A stretch of 64,000 nt of DNA from Chondrus crispus (Eukaryota > Rhodophyta > Florideophyceae > Gigartinales > Gigartinaceae), in assembly GCF_000350225.1 (NCBI RefSeq), contig NW_005179137.1, positions 47,227 to 111,226 on the forward strand, given 5' to 3'. The notes under the pieces are model-generated. The model searched no databases. It had not been told where the DNA came from and worked only from the letters and a program-made list of their open reading frames with translations. Each line of letters starts with the position of its first letter. Position 1 is the first letter of the stretch. Shown piece by piece: positions 8,235-18,443 of the stretch. The translations under genes and the position numbers were made by a program.

Positions 8235-10961
8235 TTACGCGTTTTTTGAGCTACCTGAACTATCCGTGCTACTCGCGCCGCTATCTGTAGCCAACGCGGC
8301 TCCGGACCTCCGTTCGAGTGGCTGGCCTGGCCCTACCCACTCTGGAGCGGCAGCATCCGCGAAGTACTCGGGTACCTCGCGGGGTTGATTTTCAACGTTC
8401 GGACGTTGTAAAATCTGGGGGGCGGCGAGAGTCGGCTCTCGCTCGCTTTCCTGTAGGGGCAGGGGATTCGGATCCCCTGCCCAGTCCTGGAGGTACATTA
8501 TCGCGTTCTGTACCCCTGTCGGCAATCTGGACCGACCGCGTTCTCCTCTTCCATCTTGACGCGGGTATCGCGTATCGGCTTGTCTGAAATCGCGTTGTTC
8601 GCGCCTGTATCCTCCTCCGCGAGGGGCGAAACGGACGCCTCCTCCAGGGCGATTCGTGTGGCCCGAACGCGGACCACGGTCACCAGCGACCGACTGTTGG
8701 AGGAGGTTCCTCATCCCTGGACGCGTCTGTAGTTGGTACCGGTAGTTTCGATACGCGGTAAACATCCGCTGCTCCGGGGCGAGGAAGGGGCACGCGTACA
8801 TGGCATGGCCGTGCGTTCTGCACAGCCAGCAGACGTACGCGCTGCCGTCGGCTGAGGCGAAGGTCGTCGCCTGACGAGCCTCTTCCTCGGTGAGCCGGGG
8901 AACACAGGAGGGTATGCGTCCGCCTCTTTGACGCCAAATGTCCAATTCCGCGATGCGGTGGTCCGGACCACCTATCCCCGCTGGGGTATGCCCGAACGCG
9001 GTGGCAAAGCTGCCCGTGGTCTCCGTCGACGCCGGCGTTGACGGCCGGCCTTCTATAGACTCCCCGCCTCTCATGACGAGGACGGGGTCAGCTTCCCAAT
9101 CCTCCTCGTTAACGTGGAGGGCTGACGCGGGGGAGCTCGTCGCGTTCGACCTGGCGACTCTCCCTCCCCTCGCTGCCGGTTTCGGGTCCGGCAGCGGTAG
9201 TCCGCTTCGGGCGCGAAACGTGGTTCCTTCTGCAGTCGCGATGCGTCTGATAATTGACAGGTCCGTCTTCTGGTTCGCGGGCAACCTCTGGACGGTCTCT
9301 GCCACCGCTGCTCGCGTCGCGGGAGCCAATCCGCGTACAAAATAATGAGCCAAGGCTTGCTCCGTAAATACTGCGGTGCACTTGAACGCGTTCGATTCGA
9401 GCCTATCCGCGAACGCGTTTTCCGTCTCGTGCGGCTTCTGATGAGCCGACGCGACGGCATCGTGCGCTACCCCCAGTACGTCATCAGTGAGGTAGCGCTT
9501 GATGAATTGATTAATAAGTCCAGGCCAGCTCACATCGTCATGGAGCTGGCCTGCGCGGATTCCGCGCATAGTGTAGCTTGTATATAATCTTTCCGCGTCG
9601 CGTTCGAGAAAATGCGCGAGGACGCGAATCGCGACCCCTTCCGTCAGATGTTGCGAATTGAACGTGATGCGTACATCTTTCAGGAAGGGGAGTAATTCAA
9701 TCGCGTTCGTTCCATCGAAATTGCGCATCGTGGGACGAATCCCACGACATCGCTGCACATACTTCGCGATTCGCCCCGCGTCTCCTGACGTGACGAGGGT
9801 CGAGACGTTGTCCAGGCGATACATCCTGTAATTAGCTACGGAGCTAAATTCCTGTATCATCGTGTGGACCGCCTCGACCCCGGGGGCCGCGGGGCCCAAT
9901 GTGCCAAATGGGGTCACCGGTAGCGTACGGACGTCTACCGGGCCCCGACGCGTAGTGAGATCCTGGGGCTGATAGCCGCCCCACCGGGGATCAAAAGCGA
10001 GAATCGGTTCTCTCGATCCCCGGGTGGTATCCCCGCGTCTAGTCTCGTCCGCGTAAGGTACGCGAACCGTCTGCCGCATGTCTCCGGCGACATGCGGCAG
10101 GGCTTGGGTTTCGGACGCGAAAGTTGCGTCCATCCTTGTTCGATCTCCGCGTGCGGGCCGACTGGTGTCACCACCAACCGGCTCCACATCTTGAGCGCCG
10201 GACGCGTTCGGAGGTACAGTACCACCGGGCCCTAACGGTGGGGCTCCGGGTGACGTCGCCGTCGGGGTACGTTCCATCTGACGAACACGTCGGGGTGTAG
10301 AATTTAACTGCGCGGTCACATGGGCAAACGCGCGCATCTGCTCCGCGGAAGGAAAAGGTCTCGCGTCAGTACGTCCCGCAGAGGCCGTTCTCTCGGGGCG
10401 GCCTTCCCCGAACTCGTCGGGGGAGTCGAGACGCGATTCCTCGACGAGCACCAGTCGACTCTGCAGTTGATCGACTAGTGCTCGGAGGTTATCCAGAGAC
10501 TGGGAGACGCGGTCAAACCTCCCTTCGCGAAGGGATCGTAGTTCTTCCATGCAACGCGAATATACCGCGTCGGTTACGTCGATCCGAAGCGCGGTCCGGA
10601 CCTCCTCAATATACGTCGCGATCCGGTCATACATCGCGCGTGCGCGGCCTTCTGATAATTCAGGCGACGGTTCGCAGTCACTGAGACCTGCGCCACCGCC
10701 GCCGAATGGGACGCGGAGCGCGGCTGACTCGGAGGTGCGGAACGCGGTTGACTCCATATTCGCCGGCTCGAATTGAATTGAGGGGGCGGATCCTTCTTCC
10801 ATTTCGACGCGTGCGGACGCGGACTCGAACGATAGTCTTCTCACGATAATCGTGTGGCCTTCTAGGTCGGGAGACCAATGTAGCATAAACCCCCGGTCGC
10901 GTTGGGGGTTTAGCTGTGGTTCTTCGAAGACCTGTGTACGCGAGAGAGGACAAAAACACAC
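8235..10961 (-). CDS. gag: Ty3 gag-like protein with CCHC knuckle, up to 908 aa
   Basis: Structural capsid/nucleocapsid protein of the Ty3 element. A low-complexity N-terminus is followed by a capsid-like helical region (residues about 370-570; for example DGTNAIELLPFLKDVRITF and GVAIRVLAHFLERDAERLY) and one zinc knuckle, CWLCRTHGHAMYAC, which fits CX2CX4HX4C. The C-terminal 150 residues are rich in Arg, Gly and Pro. At over 850 residues it is long for a Ty3 gag. The first methionine (MCFCPLS) looks unlikely; methionines about 26 or 54 residues further in are better starts. It ends about 150 bp before pol, in a different frame. Confidence 0.85.
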   Translation of the reverse strand: MCFCPLSRTQVFEEPQLNPQRDRGFMLHWSPDLEGHTIIVRRLSFESASARVEMEEGSAPSIQFEPANMESTAFRTSESAALRVPFGGGGAGLSDCEPSPELSEGRARAMYDRIATYIEEVRTALRIDVTDAVYSRCMEELRSLREGRFDRVSQSLDNLRALVDQLQSRLVLVEESRLDSPDEFGEGRPERTASAGRTDARPFPSAEQMRAFAHVTAQLNSTPRRVRQMERTPTATSPGAPPLGPGGTVPPNASGAQDVEPVGGDTSRPARGDRTRMDATFASETQALPHVAGDMRQTVRVPYADETRRGDTTRGSREPILAFDPRWGGYQPQDLTTRRGPVDVRTLPVTPFGTLGPAAPGVEAVHTMIQEFSSVANYRMYRLDNVSTLVTSGDAGRIAKYVQRCRGIRPTMRNFDGTNAIELLPFLKDVRITFNSQHLTEGVAIRVLAHFLERDAERLYTSYTMRGIRAGQLHDDVSWPGLINQFIKRYLTDDVLGVAHDAVASAHQKPHETENAFADRLESNAFKCTAVFTEQALAHYFVRGLAPATRAAVAETVQRLPANQKTDLSIIRRIATAEGTTFRARSGLPLPDPKPAARGGRVARSNATSSPASALHVNEEDWEADPVLVMRGGESIEGRPSTPASTETTGSFATAFGHTPAGIGGPDHRIAELDIWRQRGGRIPSCVPRLTEEEARQATTFASADGSAYVCWLCRTHGHAMYACPFLAPEQRMFTAYRNYRYQLQTRPGMRNLLQQSVAGDRGPRSGHTNRPGGGVRFAPRGGGYRREQRDFRQADTRYPRQDGRGERGRSRLPTGVQNAIMYLQDWAGDPNPLPLQESEREPTLAAPQILQRPNVENQPREVPEYFADAAAPEWVGPGQPLERRSGAALATDSGASSTDSSGSSKNA

Positions 10962-11500
10962 ACACCAGAAAAGAACGCGGGCGGTGGCAGCGTGGTAGAG
11001 CGGTGGGGAGCGGACGCGAACACAGTACGCGGTAGAGCGGTTCGACGCGCTCGACGCCCCGGGGCGGCGCTAGTTAGCGTTCTAGCACCGACGGGCGGAG
11101 GCGGATCCAGCTCGCGCGCGTACGTTCGCGACCGCTACCCGCGTTAGTTTCTAGTTAACGCGCTCGCGTTAAGAGAACGCGTTTAGAATAAACGGACGGG
11201 GTTAGACCTGCGGTGGAGGATCTGGTACCAAGCCCGTGCTTGTCCTTCTCCTCCCTCCGCCGCCGGCCGCCCTGTCATTTAATATACAAGTAAATAATCT
11301 ATCATAACATATACTACAGTATCTAGGTAGCGCCTTACACGGTAAGCTCGCGCGCCTTACTCCGGATCGTCACGCTGTACACGTGCACAGCAAGCAGCAA
11401 GCGCGTACTTACAGGCGCGGGTGTGCGCGCTGTAGTGCATTTTGCGGGAGTACAGTAGTCACCCTGCGCGTTCGAATAACGTCCTCGCGATTATGCTACA
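10962..11500. other. Ty3 upstream flank, possible truncated 5' LTR
   Basis: This lies upstream of gag, where the Ty3 primer-binding site and 5' LTR should be. It contains GC-rich inverted repeats around 11140-11185 and a shift to AT-rich sequence at 11275-11330. No copy of it exists in 1-3475, so the LTR cannot be delimited. The segment ends at about 11501, where copia family-A coding sequence starts abruptly. Confidence 0.4.
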
Positions 11501-12332
11501 CGTCACACAGTCCAAGTATGCCCAAGCAGTACTGAAACGGTTCAAAATGTCGGCATGCAATCCTTGCGTTTCTCCGATGGAACAGTCTCGACATGTCACA
11601 ATGCAAGTGGCCGAAACTGGCACTGATGACAACCCATGCTTTGAACCATATCGTCAGGCCATTGGATGTCTAATGTTCGTAATGGTCGGCACCCGCCCCG
11701 ATATTGCGTTTGCCATTGGAAAGTTATCTCAACACTGTGCCGACCCTCACGAGTCGCACTGGTCAGGTGTGAAACGTGTTTTGAGATACTTGCGTGGGTC
11801 CCAGCATCTTGGAATAGTGTTTGGTAAAGATGATCTTGGTACGGAACTTCATGGGTATAGCGACGCAGATTGGGGTGGATGCCTTGAATCACGAAAATCA
11901 ACGAGTGGGTACGTGTTCAAGCTTTGTGATGGGCCTATCAGTTGGGCTTCCCGGAAACAAACAGTAGTTGCAAAGTCTACTTGTGAGGCAGAATACATCG
12001 CACTCAGTGAAGCATGCAAAGAGGCTGCGTGGCTTCGACGCTTCCATGCCGATGTACTTGGTGCGAATTCGGATCCAACAATTCGCGTTGGATGTGACAA
12101 CGCTGGTACGATTGCGTTTGCTCAGAACGAATCTACAAATCGCAACAAGCACATTGATATTACGTATCATTTTGTTCGAGATGCGGTGCAGCGAAAGCTG
12201 GTCACATTGTACCATTGTCCGACAACAGAAATGCCAGCCAATATGCTGACCAAACCACTTGGTGGCGTGCTGTTTGAAAAGTTCGTGGGCATGGTTGGGC
12301 TTTCGGAGTGCAAAGCTGCCCAAAGCATGTGA
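11501..12332 (+). pseudogene. Copia family A (copy A0), RT C-terminal end to RNase H, 5' truncated
   Basis: From about 11501 the sequence matches the end of the family-A polyprotein seen whole at 39317-43456, starting at its VTQSKYAQAVLKRFKM segment. It carries the copia RNase H motifs GYSDADWGG, STSGYVFKL, STCEAEYIALSE and GCDNAGTIAF, and ends in the family C-terminus before a polypurine tract (12330-12343). Everything upstream (gag, protease, integrase, most of RT) is missing. The frame from 11442 runs into it by chance from the flank. Within the retained part the frame is open, with a few substitutions and one lost codon relative to A1 (NRRNKH reads NRNKH). Confidence 0.9.
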
Positions 12333-12504
12333 TCGAGGGGAGGTATTGAAAATGTGCGACCACATGCTGTTATCTGGAAAGTGCAAAATCGAGTGACACG
12401 TGTACATGACTCGACGGTCCGGACCCTCACCCCATATCACCACATGACACGTGTAAAGTCTCAGATTTTGGGGTTCTGGGGACGAAAGTGGACTTTTGGA
12501 GGGT

Positions 12505-12520
12505 TATGCAAATTTGCATA
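12505..12520. promoter_or_regulatory. Palindromic octamer-like motif in LTR1
   Basis: TATGCAAATTTGCATA is a perfect 16-bp palindrome made of two ATGCAAAT octamers. It is retained in every LTR1 and, as ATGCAAATTTGCAT, in every LTR2 of the window. Conservation between diverged LTR subfamilies suggests a transcription-factor site; function is inferred. Confidence 0.45.
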
Positions 12521-13485
12521 AATGCCGAAAATTTGCATTTGGCCCGAACCGTTATAGGGCTACACAGGCAATACTGCAAATCTATTGCGTGTCGGTTCGA
12601 ATGCTGCAATTCTATTGGTCTGTTATTGTCCACTTATATGCAGTCATGCTGGTGATATATCTTGAATGATCGGTATACGTTTTAATTACATTATTTCGGG
12701 GGTTTGAAGTTGTTCACCATGGTTGTAATGGGTAATTACGTGTGGCCTTGGCGCTGGACACTTGTGTGAGGTGTACACATGTACACGTCGCCAGGTTGCT
12801 GCGTGTACGTACACTTGTACACGTCGCCTACATACGGTCCGGCGCGTGTCCGAGCATAGTACATGTGAATTAAAAGTACAACAAGTATTTCTCGCAAGAG
12901 ACATGTACTTACGTGAGTATTCAGTGTACGCGTCACGCTGTATGCGACCCTTGCATCAGCATGCGCCGTTGTACTACACTCTCGTCAGCATGCGACGTTG
13001 TACTGTGCTCTCGTTATGGTGCGCCGTTGGATGCAAGTTGATGACAGTACTCGTGTGATTCACATCGGATATCACGTGAGATGTGTAGAAAGTCTGGATG
13101 CACATTGTTGCTATCCGTGATAGTTGTCTGGCAGTGTGTACCGAAATTAGTAAGGTACGAAACAAGGGCATGTATGGGGACTGAGATAAGACAGGACTTT
13201 GCGTTGTTGGAAATAGAGAGATGCCAAGTTGTTCATTGTGCAAGAATATATTCTGTCATGTCTGGATGCAGATTAGTAAGGTGTGAAACGATTGCATGCA
13301 TAGGGCCATGGTTTACAGTCACTCGAAATGTGTAGAAACTGTTGTGCACTGATAGTCAATAGTCAATTCGTAAGGTGGAAATAGAACAGTGTGGACGGGC
13401 CAGAAGAGGACCGCGCTTGGTCGCGCATATGGTGGGTACGGTTTACCAGGTGCCAAAGTAATGGGATAGTGTAACACTTAAAGTG

Positions 13486-13491
13486 TATAAG
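13486..13491 (+). promoter_or_regulatory. TATA-like box of LTR1
   Basis: GTGTATAAGTA lies about 110 bp before the LTR 3' end. The same GTGTATAAGTA occurs at the corresponding place in LTR2 and in the family-B LTRs. It is a plausible core promoter placing the transcript start in the last 80-100 bp of the LTR. Confidence 0.5.
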
Positions 13492-13594
13492 TATCGCCGA
13501 AAGACGGCTCCAAGTAAACCTCGGTACCAACTCCTTCACTCACACACATCAACCTGCCCTCCTTCTTTCCCTTGCCCCTCCGAACCTACCATTA

Positions 13595-16500
13595 TCCTAT
13601 ACGGGTGGGCTTGCCATTGTTGACTATCGGTTAACGGCTTGGGATCCCGGAACAGAAGACCTTGTATACTCGAAGGGTACATCCATTCGGCGAAATGGAT
13701 GACCAAAGCTCTGGATCGGTCAGAATCGAGAAGCTGACCGCATCTAACTTTACATCTGGAAGCAGAAAATCCAGCTACTGCTTGCTCTCCGAGATGTCGA
13801 TCAATACGTTTTTGATGATATCTCGGAGAATGCGACGTCAGATGACCGGAGAAAATGGATCCGTGGTGACGCAAAAGCAAAGGCAGTCATCGGACTCACG
13901 CTTTCTGATGACTACTTGCAACATGTGCGAGGGTGTAGCAGTGCGAAAGAGACATGGGAAGCAATTCTGAATGTGTTTGAGCGTCATACTTTGCTCAACA
14001 AACTTGCCGCCCGTCGCGACTTTTACACTGTATCCATGGTCCCATCCGAGAAAGTGCTCGTGTTCATCAATCGTGTGAAGCAACTTGCTGCCAGATTGCA
14101 GTCACTGAGTGTTGAGATTGACGATAAAGAAATTGCAATGGCTGTGTTGAATGGCTTGCCTCCACGATTCGATAACCTGATTGTTGCTCTTGACGCACTT
14201 GGCAATGAAGATAAAGTGTTTGGACTCGAGTTTGTGAAGAGTCCTCTGCTGCAAGAAGAACAACGAGAAAGCATGAAGACCGCTTCTGCTTCATCACCAC
14301 ATCCACCTGCACTTGTCAATCGTATGCCTATTCGACGCGATATGAAATGTACGAATTGCAATAGACATGGGCATACTGCAGCGCGTTGCTGGGGCAAGGA
14401 CGTGAATGGGCGCCGACCTGCACCGCCAGATGGGTTTCGGTCACGCAACACTGGCTTAAAGCCAAGTGCATTTTTTTCTCGAGATGACAATTCCACAGCT
14501 GCCTTTGCGGAGAGTGACTTTACTTGCTTGCTTTCGACTTCCCATTCTAGAAAAGAGGGCTGCAAACGCAGGGTCATGGCTTGTCGATTCCGGTTGCAGC
14601 GCTCACATTACGTTTGATCGCTCTTTGTTCGTTACTTATGAACAGAAGCAATCTGGATCAGTCGAGATGAGCACGAGGGCTAGAGCTAATGTCGCTGGTC
14701 GCGGCGAGGTAGAATTCATGTTGAACGTCAACGGTAGTCCACATCCTTACAAATTGTCAAACGTTTTGCATGTCCCTGATTTCGGATACTCGCTACTGTC
14801 TGTTAGCCAAATGGTTTCGAAGGGTTTGCAAGTGTCATTTGAAAATGAGAAATGCCGCGTTACTGCAGGACCAACTGTAGTTGCCACAGCGAGCCAAGTT
14901 GGGGATTTGTACATACTTGACGTCATGAATGAAATCTTTTCTGCTCACTTAGTTACCCTTCAGACGCTACATGAACGCATGGCCCATGTTATTGTACAAG
15001 GAATTGCATCAATGATTCACAATAATGTGGTAAGTGGCATCAACGTTCGTCAAAGCGATGTCATCAGTGCAATGAATCCGAAGTCTGACAATCACCCTCT
15101 CATTTGTCCTGCGTGTGTGTTCGGGAAAGCAACGCGATCAGTAATCCCAAAACAGCGATCATCGTCTCGAGCAAAGAACTGTCTTGACTTGGTACATTCT
15201 GATGTCTGCGGTCCGCTCGAAGTACAGTCCATTGGTGGCTCGAGATACTTCATTACATTTGTAGATGATCACTCCAACTGGGTTTTTGTGTACACGATGA
15301 GAAATAAATCTGAGGCGTTTGCAAAATACAAGTTGTATGAAAAGTTGGCTCAAACCCACACTGGTCGCAAAGTAAAGGTGCTTCGCACTGATCGAGGGGG
15401 AGAGTACTTGTCGACGGAACTCAAGTCGCATTTAGATTTAAACAGTATGCAGCACCAACTCACAACGGCGTACACCCCTGAACAAAACGGTGTTGCTGAA
15501 CGTTTAAATCGAACTTTGATTGATCTTTTCCGCTCTATGCTTTCTCAGAAACAGGTCAGTAAGCGATTCTGGGCCGAGGCGCTTGCCACTTCGGTATATG
15601 TACGCAATCGAGTTACTTCACGCGCTTTGCCCGTTAATACAACCCCGCACCACATTTGGATGAATTCTACTCCAAATGTTGGCCATTTGCGAGTATTTAG
15701 ATCAAAATGTTGGTATACATTACCAAAATTAGAGCTCCGTAAGCCGGACGTGCGAGCGCGTGAAGCGATGTTTCTTGGGTACTCGCAATGCAGTAAGGCA
15801 TACAAACTTTGGGACGGAGAGTTGAATAAAATTGTTGTGTCACGGGATGTCAAGTTTGATGAATCGACATGTGGGATGCATGACATTCCTGCACACGAAA
15901 GTGATTCAATCAACTCTGATGTTGACGTTGTATTGCTCGGTGGCGACAATGGGAATACAGCTGATACCCCAAATACGGATGAGGTTGGTTCTGAAGAAGA
16001 CGAAGTTTCGGAGGAGGTTCTTGAAAACGATGGCGCTCATTCTGTAAGTGAGAATGATGAAAATGAAGATGATGTACCAACTGCTGTCGAAACTCCGAAT
16101 GTCACTCCTCCAACTCCGACTCCAGCTGTACGAAGATCGTCTCGAGTCAGCAGACCTCCCGCATCATAGTGGAGGAGCAACTTTGCAGCTGCTCTTCTTT
16201 CACATGCGCATGTCGCTATTGAAGGTCCCAAGACTTTCAACCAGGCAACCAACGGTCCTAGAGCCGCATTTCGGCAGACCGGCATTGACAAAGAACTTGC
16301 CTCGCAGACCAAGAATCGGACTTGAAAACTTGTTCCTCGATCTGAGGCGTCAAACATCTTGACATCTAGATGGGTTTTCAATGTCAAGCAACTGCCTGAT
16401 GCAAATGGCAATATAGTTGAAAGTGCAAAAGCCAGACTTGTTGCTCGAGGATTCCAGCAAGTGCAAGGTCTTGACTATACTGAGACATTTGCCCCCGTCA

Positions 16501-17569
16501 TAAAGTTTACCACTATTCGCCTACTTCTTGCCTTAGTTGCTCATTATGACCTCGAACTTCATCAGATGGATGTCGTAACTGCGTTTTTGAACGGCGACTT
16601 GGATGAAGACATCTACATGGAGCAACCCGAAGGGTGCATTGACAAAAGCAAAAGGATCACGTGTGTAAACTTTTGAAAGCACTTTACGGTCTTAAACAAG
16701 CACATCGTCAATGGCATGCCAAAGGGGATGATTTCTTACTCGGTGAATTGGGATTCGAGACATCGCGTAGTGATCCTTGTCTCTACATTAAACGCATCGG
16801 TAACACTATCATGCTGATTGCACTTTATGTCGATGACTTGTTACTCGCTGGTAGTGATATCGATGCCATCAAATGGATGAAGGGGGAGCTTAATAAACGG
16901 TTTGAGATGAAAGACCTTGGTGAAGCAAAAGTCTGCATGGGTCTTGAAATTCAAAGGGATCGCACAGCCAAGACGTTGAGTCTCACTCAAACTAAGCATG
17001 CATCAAAAGTGCTTGAACGTTTTCGAATGTCAACGTGTAACCTCTCTCTGACACCAATGGAACAAGGTCACACAACCACGCTTTCAACAGAAAACGACTC
17101 CGAAACAAATGCACCGTATCGTGAGGCAGTAGGATCCCTGATGTACTTGATGGTTGGCACTCGTCCAGACAGGGCATATGCGATTGGAAAGCTTTCTCAG
17201 CATTCTGCCAACCCATGTGAGTCACACTGGGCAAGTGTAAAACGAGTAATGCGATACGTGCAAGGGACTCGAAACTTAGGAATCGTATTTGACAATAAAT
17301 CCAAATCGCCGGAGTTGTTCGGCTTCAGTGATGCTGACTGGGCCGGTTGTTCAGACTCTCGCAAGTCGAGCAGCGGATATGTTTTCAAGTTCTGCGGTGG
17401 AGCGATCAATTGGAGTTCCCGGAAACAGACTGTGGTTGCAACTTCGACGTGTGAGGCTGAGTACATTGCACTATGTGAAGGGTGTTAGGAGGCGACTTGG
17501 TTGCGTCAAGTGGTTGCTGATGTTCTTGGACTTGATTTTGATCCCATGATTATGATGGGGTGTGACAAT
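13595..17569 (+). pseudogene. Copia family B, copy B1, gag-pol up to the RNase H domain (decayed, interrupted)
   Basis: Gag begins at about 13695 (MDDQSSGSVRIEKLTASN) and matches copy B2. Motifs in order: zinc knuckle CTNCNRHGHTAARC (about 14350), protease VDSGCSAHIT (about 14595), integrase CPACVFGK, HSDVCGPLE, RTDRGGEYLS and YTPEQNGVAERLNRT, RT FLNGDLDEDIYMEQPEG and LYVDDLLLAGSD, RNase H SDADWAGC and STCEAEYIAL. At least four frameshifts (near 13755, 14540, 16170-16360 and 16660) and a TAG at 17486-17488 make it non-functional. The frame is cut at 17569 by the DNA transposon and resumes at 26651. Its leader and primer-binding site are absent: gag leader joins LTR1 directly at 13594/13595. 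Confidence 0.92.
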
Positions 17570-17994
17570 AACACTGGTTTGATGGTAACCAGAATTTGGG
17601 ATACCAAACAGTACCACGGGCACCCCTTCGGATTCCAGATATTTTTATATGGTTGTAAAGCTTAGAGCAGTAGTAGTGATATGCAGAAACCAGAAGTGGA
17701 CAAACCAAAATAGTTTAGAAGTTATCGTCCAACATGTACTCTCTAAATCTGGGGGATGGGGGGTTCTGTATAGGCCAAATCAAAAAAATTATCATACAAT
17801 TTTACTTGGGAATTGCAGTACAATTTATGTTATATAAAAATTGGATACCTGTTCACAATCTGCCGACAGAATTTAATCCTAAATTCTGTCTGGACTTGCT
17901 CGAAGTTGGCGATTGTGGCCCACTTCAAGCCTCCCCGACCCACTACGATGACCCGTATCGTCACGTCCACCCCCCCTCGCCGCCAACTCCAAGC
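17570..17994 (+). repeat. Left terminal inverted repeat (about 425 bp)
   Basis: Matches the reverse complement of 26220-26650 with about five substitutions over the outer 400 bp plus small indels close to the inner end. Preceded by the target duplication CAAT at 17566-17569. Short open frames inside it are shared by both arms and have no recognisable domain. Confidence 0.93.
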
Positions 17995-18443
17995 TAAACA
18001 CCAGCATTCCCTTCCTCGCCATCACCACCAACAACCGTCACACCCCCGCCCAGTATCTATTCCACGCCATCCCATCCCTCACTACCCCGACTATGTCATG
18101 CAGTACCCGCCACCAGCCATCCTCTGACGGCATCTTGGTGTTGGTTGGTGGTCGGCGGTGATGGTTGAGAAGGTGGGCGTTGCGGGGGGTGTGTGTCTAT
18201 TATATAGACTTCGACAAAGTGGATATGACGCTTGGCAGAGCCCGATGTGAAGAAGAGTTCAGCCTTTTGTGCTACTGCCTGCTGCTTATAAACGGCAGAA
18301 TGTCTGCAATGCGACGATGCACGAATAGTGCGTGATACGACAGCGTGCCACTCTGTGGTGAGCGTAAGACAGATAAGAGTTGATACGGTGAATATGGTTT
18401 GCGAAGCCCGACGTGAAGAACAGTACAGCCTTTTACATGAGTA
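17995..18443. other. Left subterminal region of the transposon
   Basis: No gene seen. It holds two imperfect direct repeats of about 45 bp (18222-18268 and 18390-18434) built around GAGCCCGATGTGAAGAA / GAAGCCCGACGTGAAGAA. A related GAGGCCCGACATGTAG lies near the other end at about 25895-25910. These may be transposase-binding repeats. It is also the 3' flank of the methyltransferase gene. Confidence 0.5.

Larger units (their letters stand above)
3476..10961 (-). mobile_element. Ty3 (Metaviridae-type) chromovirus-like LTR retrotransposon, internal region
   Basis: Minus-strand order is gag (10961-8235), pol with protease, reverse transcriptase, RNase H and integrase (8088-3817), then a chromodomain-like C-terminus (frame ending 3486) and a polypurine tract (3479-3488). 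That order is standard for chromoviral Ty3 elements, where the chromodomain steers integration toward modified chromatin. Gag and pol are separated by about 150 bp and lie in different frames. The element looks nearly intact except for a frameshift before the chromodomain. The right flank ends at a junction with a copia fragment at about 11501, and no LTR pair could be recognised. Base use differs sharply from the copia elements: ACGCG/CGCGT is very frequent. Confidence 0.9.
12344..13594 (+). repeat. LTR1 (family A LTR, subfamily 1), 1,251 bp
   Basis: Starts TATTGAAAATGTGCGACCAC right after the polypurine tract of copy A0 and ends CCTACCATTA. The same length and ends recur at 36785-39305 once a nested LTR is removed there. 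The ends are TA...TA, not TG...CA. It contains G-box-like ACACGTG sites, a perfect palindrome at 12505-12520, CCAAT-like motifs, and a TATA-like TATAAG at 13486 about 110 bp before its 3' end. It is the 3' LTR of A0 but abuts family-B internal sequence at 13595. Confidence 0.88.

Noticed and set aside
10978..11040. tRNA-like string (GCAGCGTGGTAGAGCGGTGG)
   Set aside because: Resembles a D-arm, but no anticodon arm, T-arm (GTTCGA at a fitting distance) or acceptor pairing could be assembled. It may relate to a Ty3 primer site, but that could not be shown.
2767..11500. LTR pair of the Ty3 element
   Set aside because: No shared sequence was found by eye between the regions flanking the internal part, so LTRs were not called.
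13589..13600. B1 leader loss explained as splicing followed by reverse transcription
   Set aside because: No GT donor at the LTR boundary or AG acceptor before TATACGGG in B2. A deletion or recombination is simpler.
17649..17997. Frames inside the transposon TIRs (62-95 codons)
   Set aside because: Present in both arms as mirror copies, without recognisable domains; best treated as TIR sequence.
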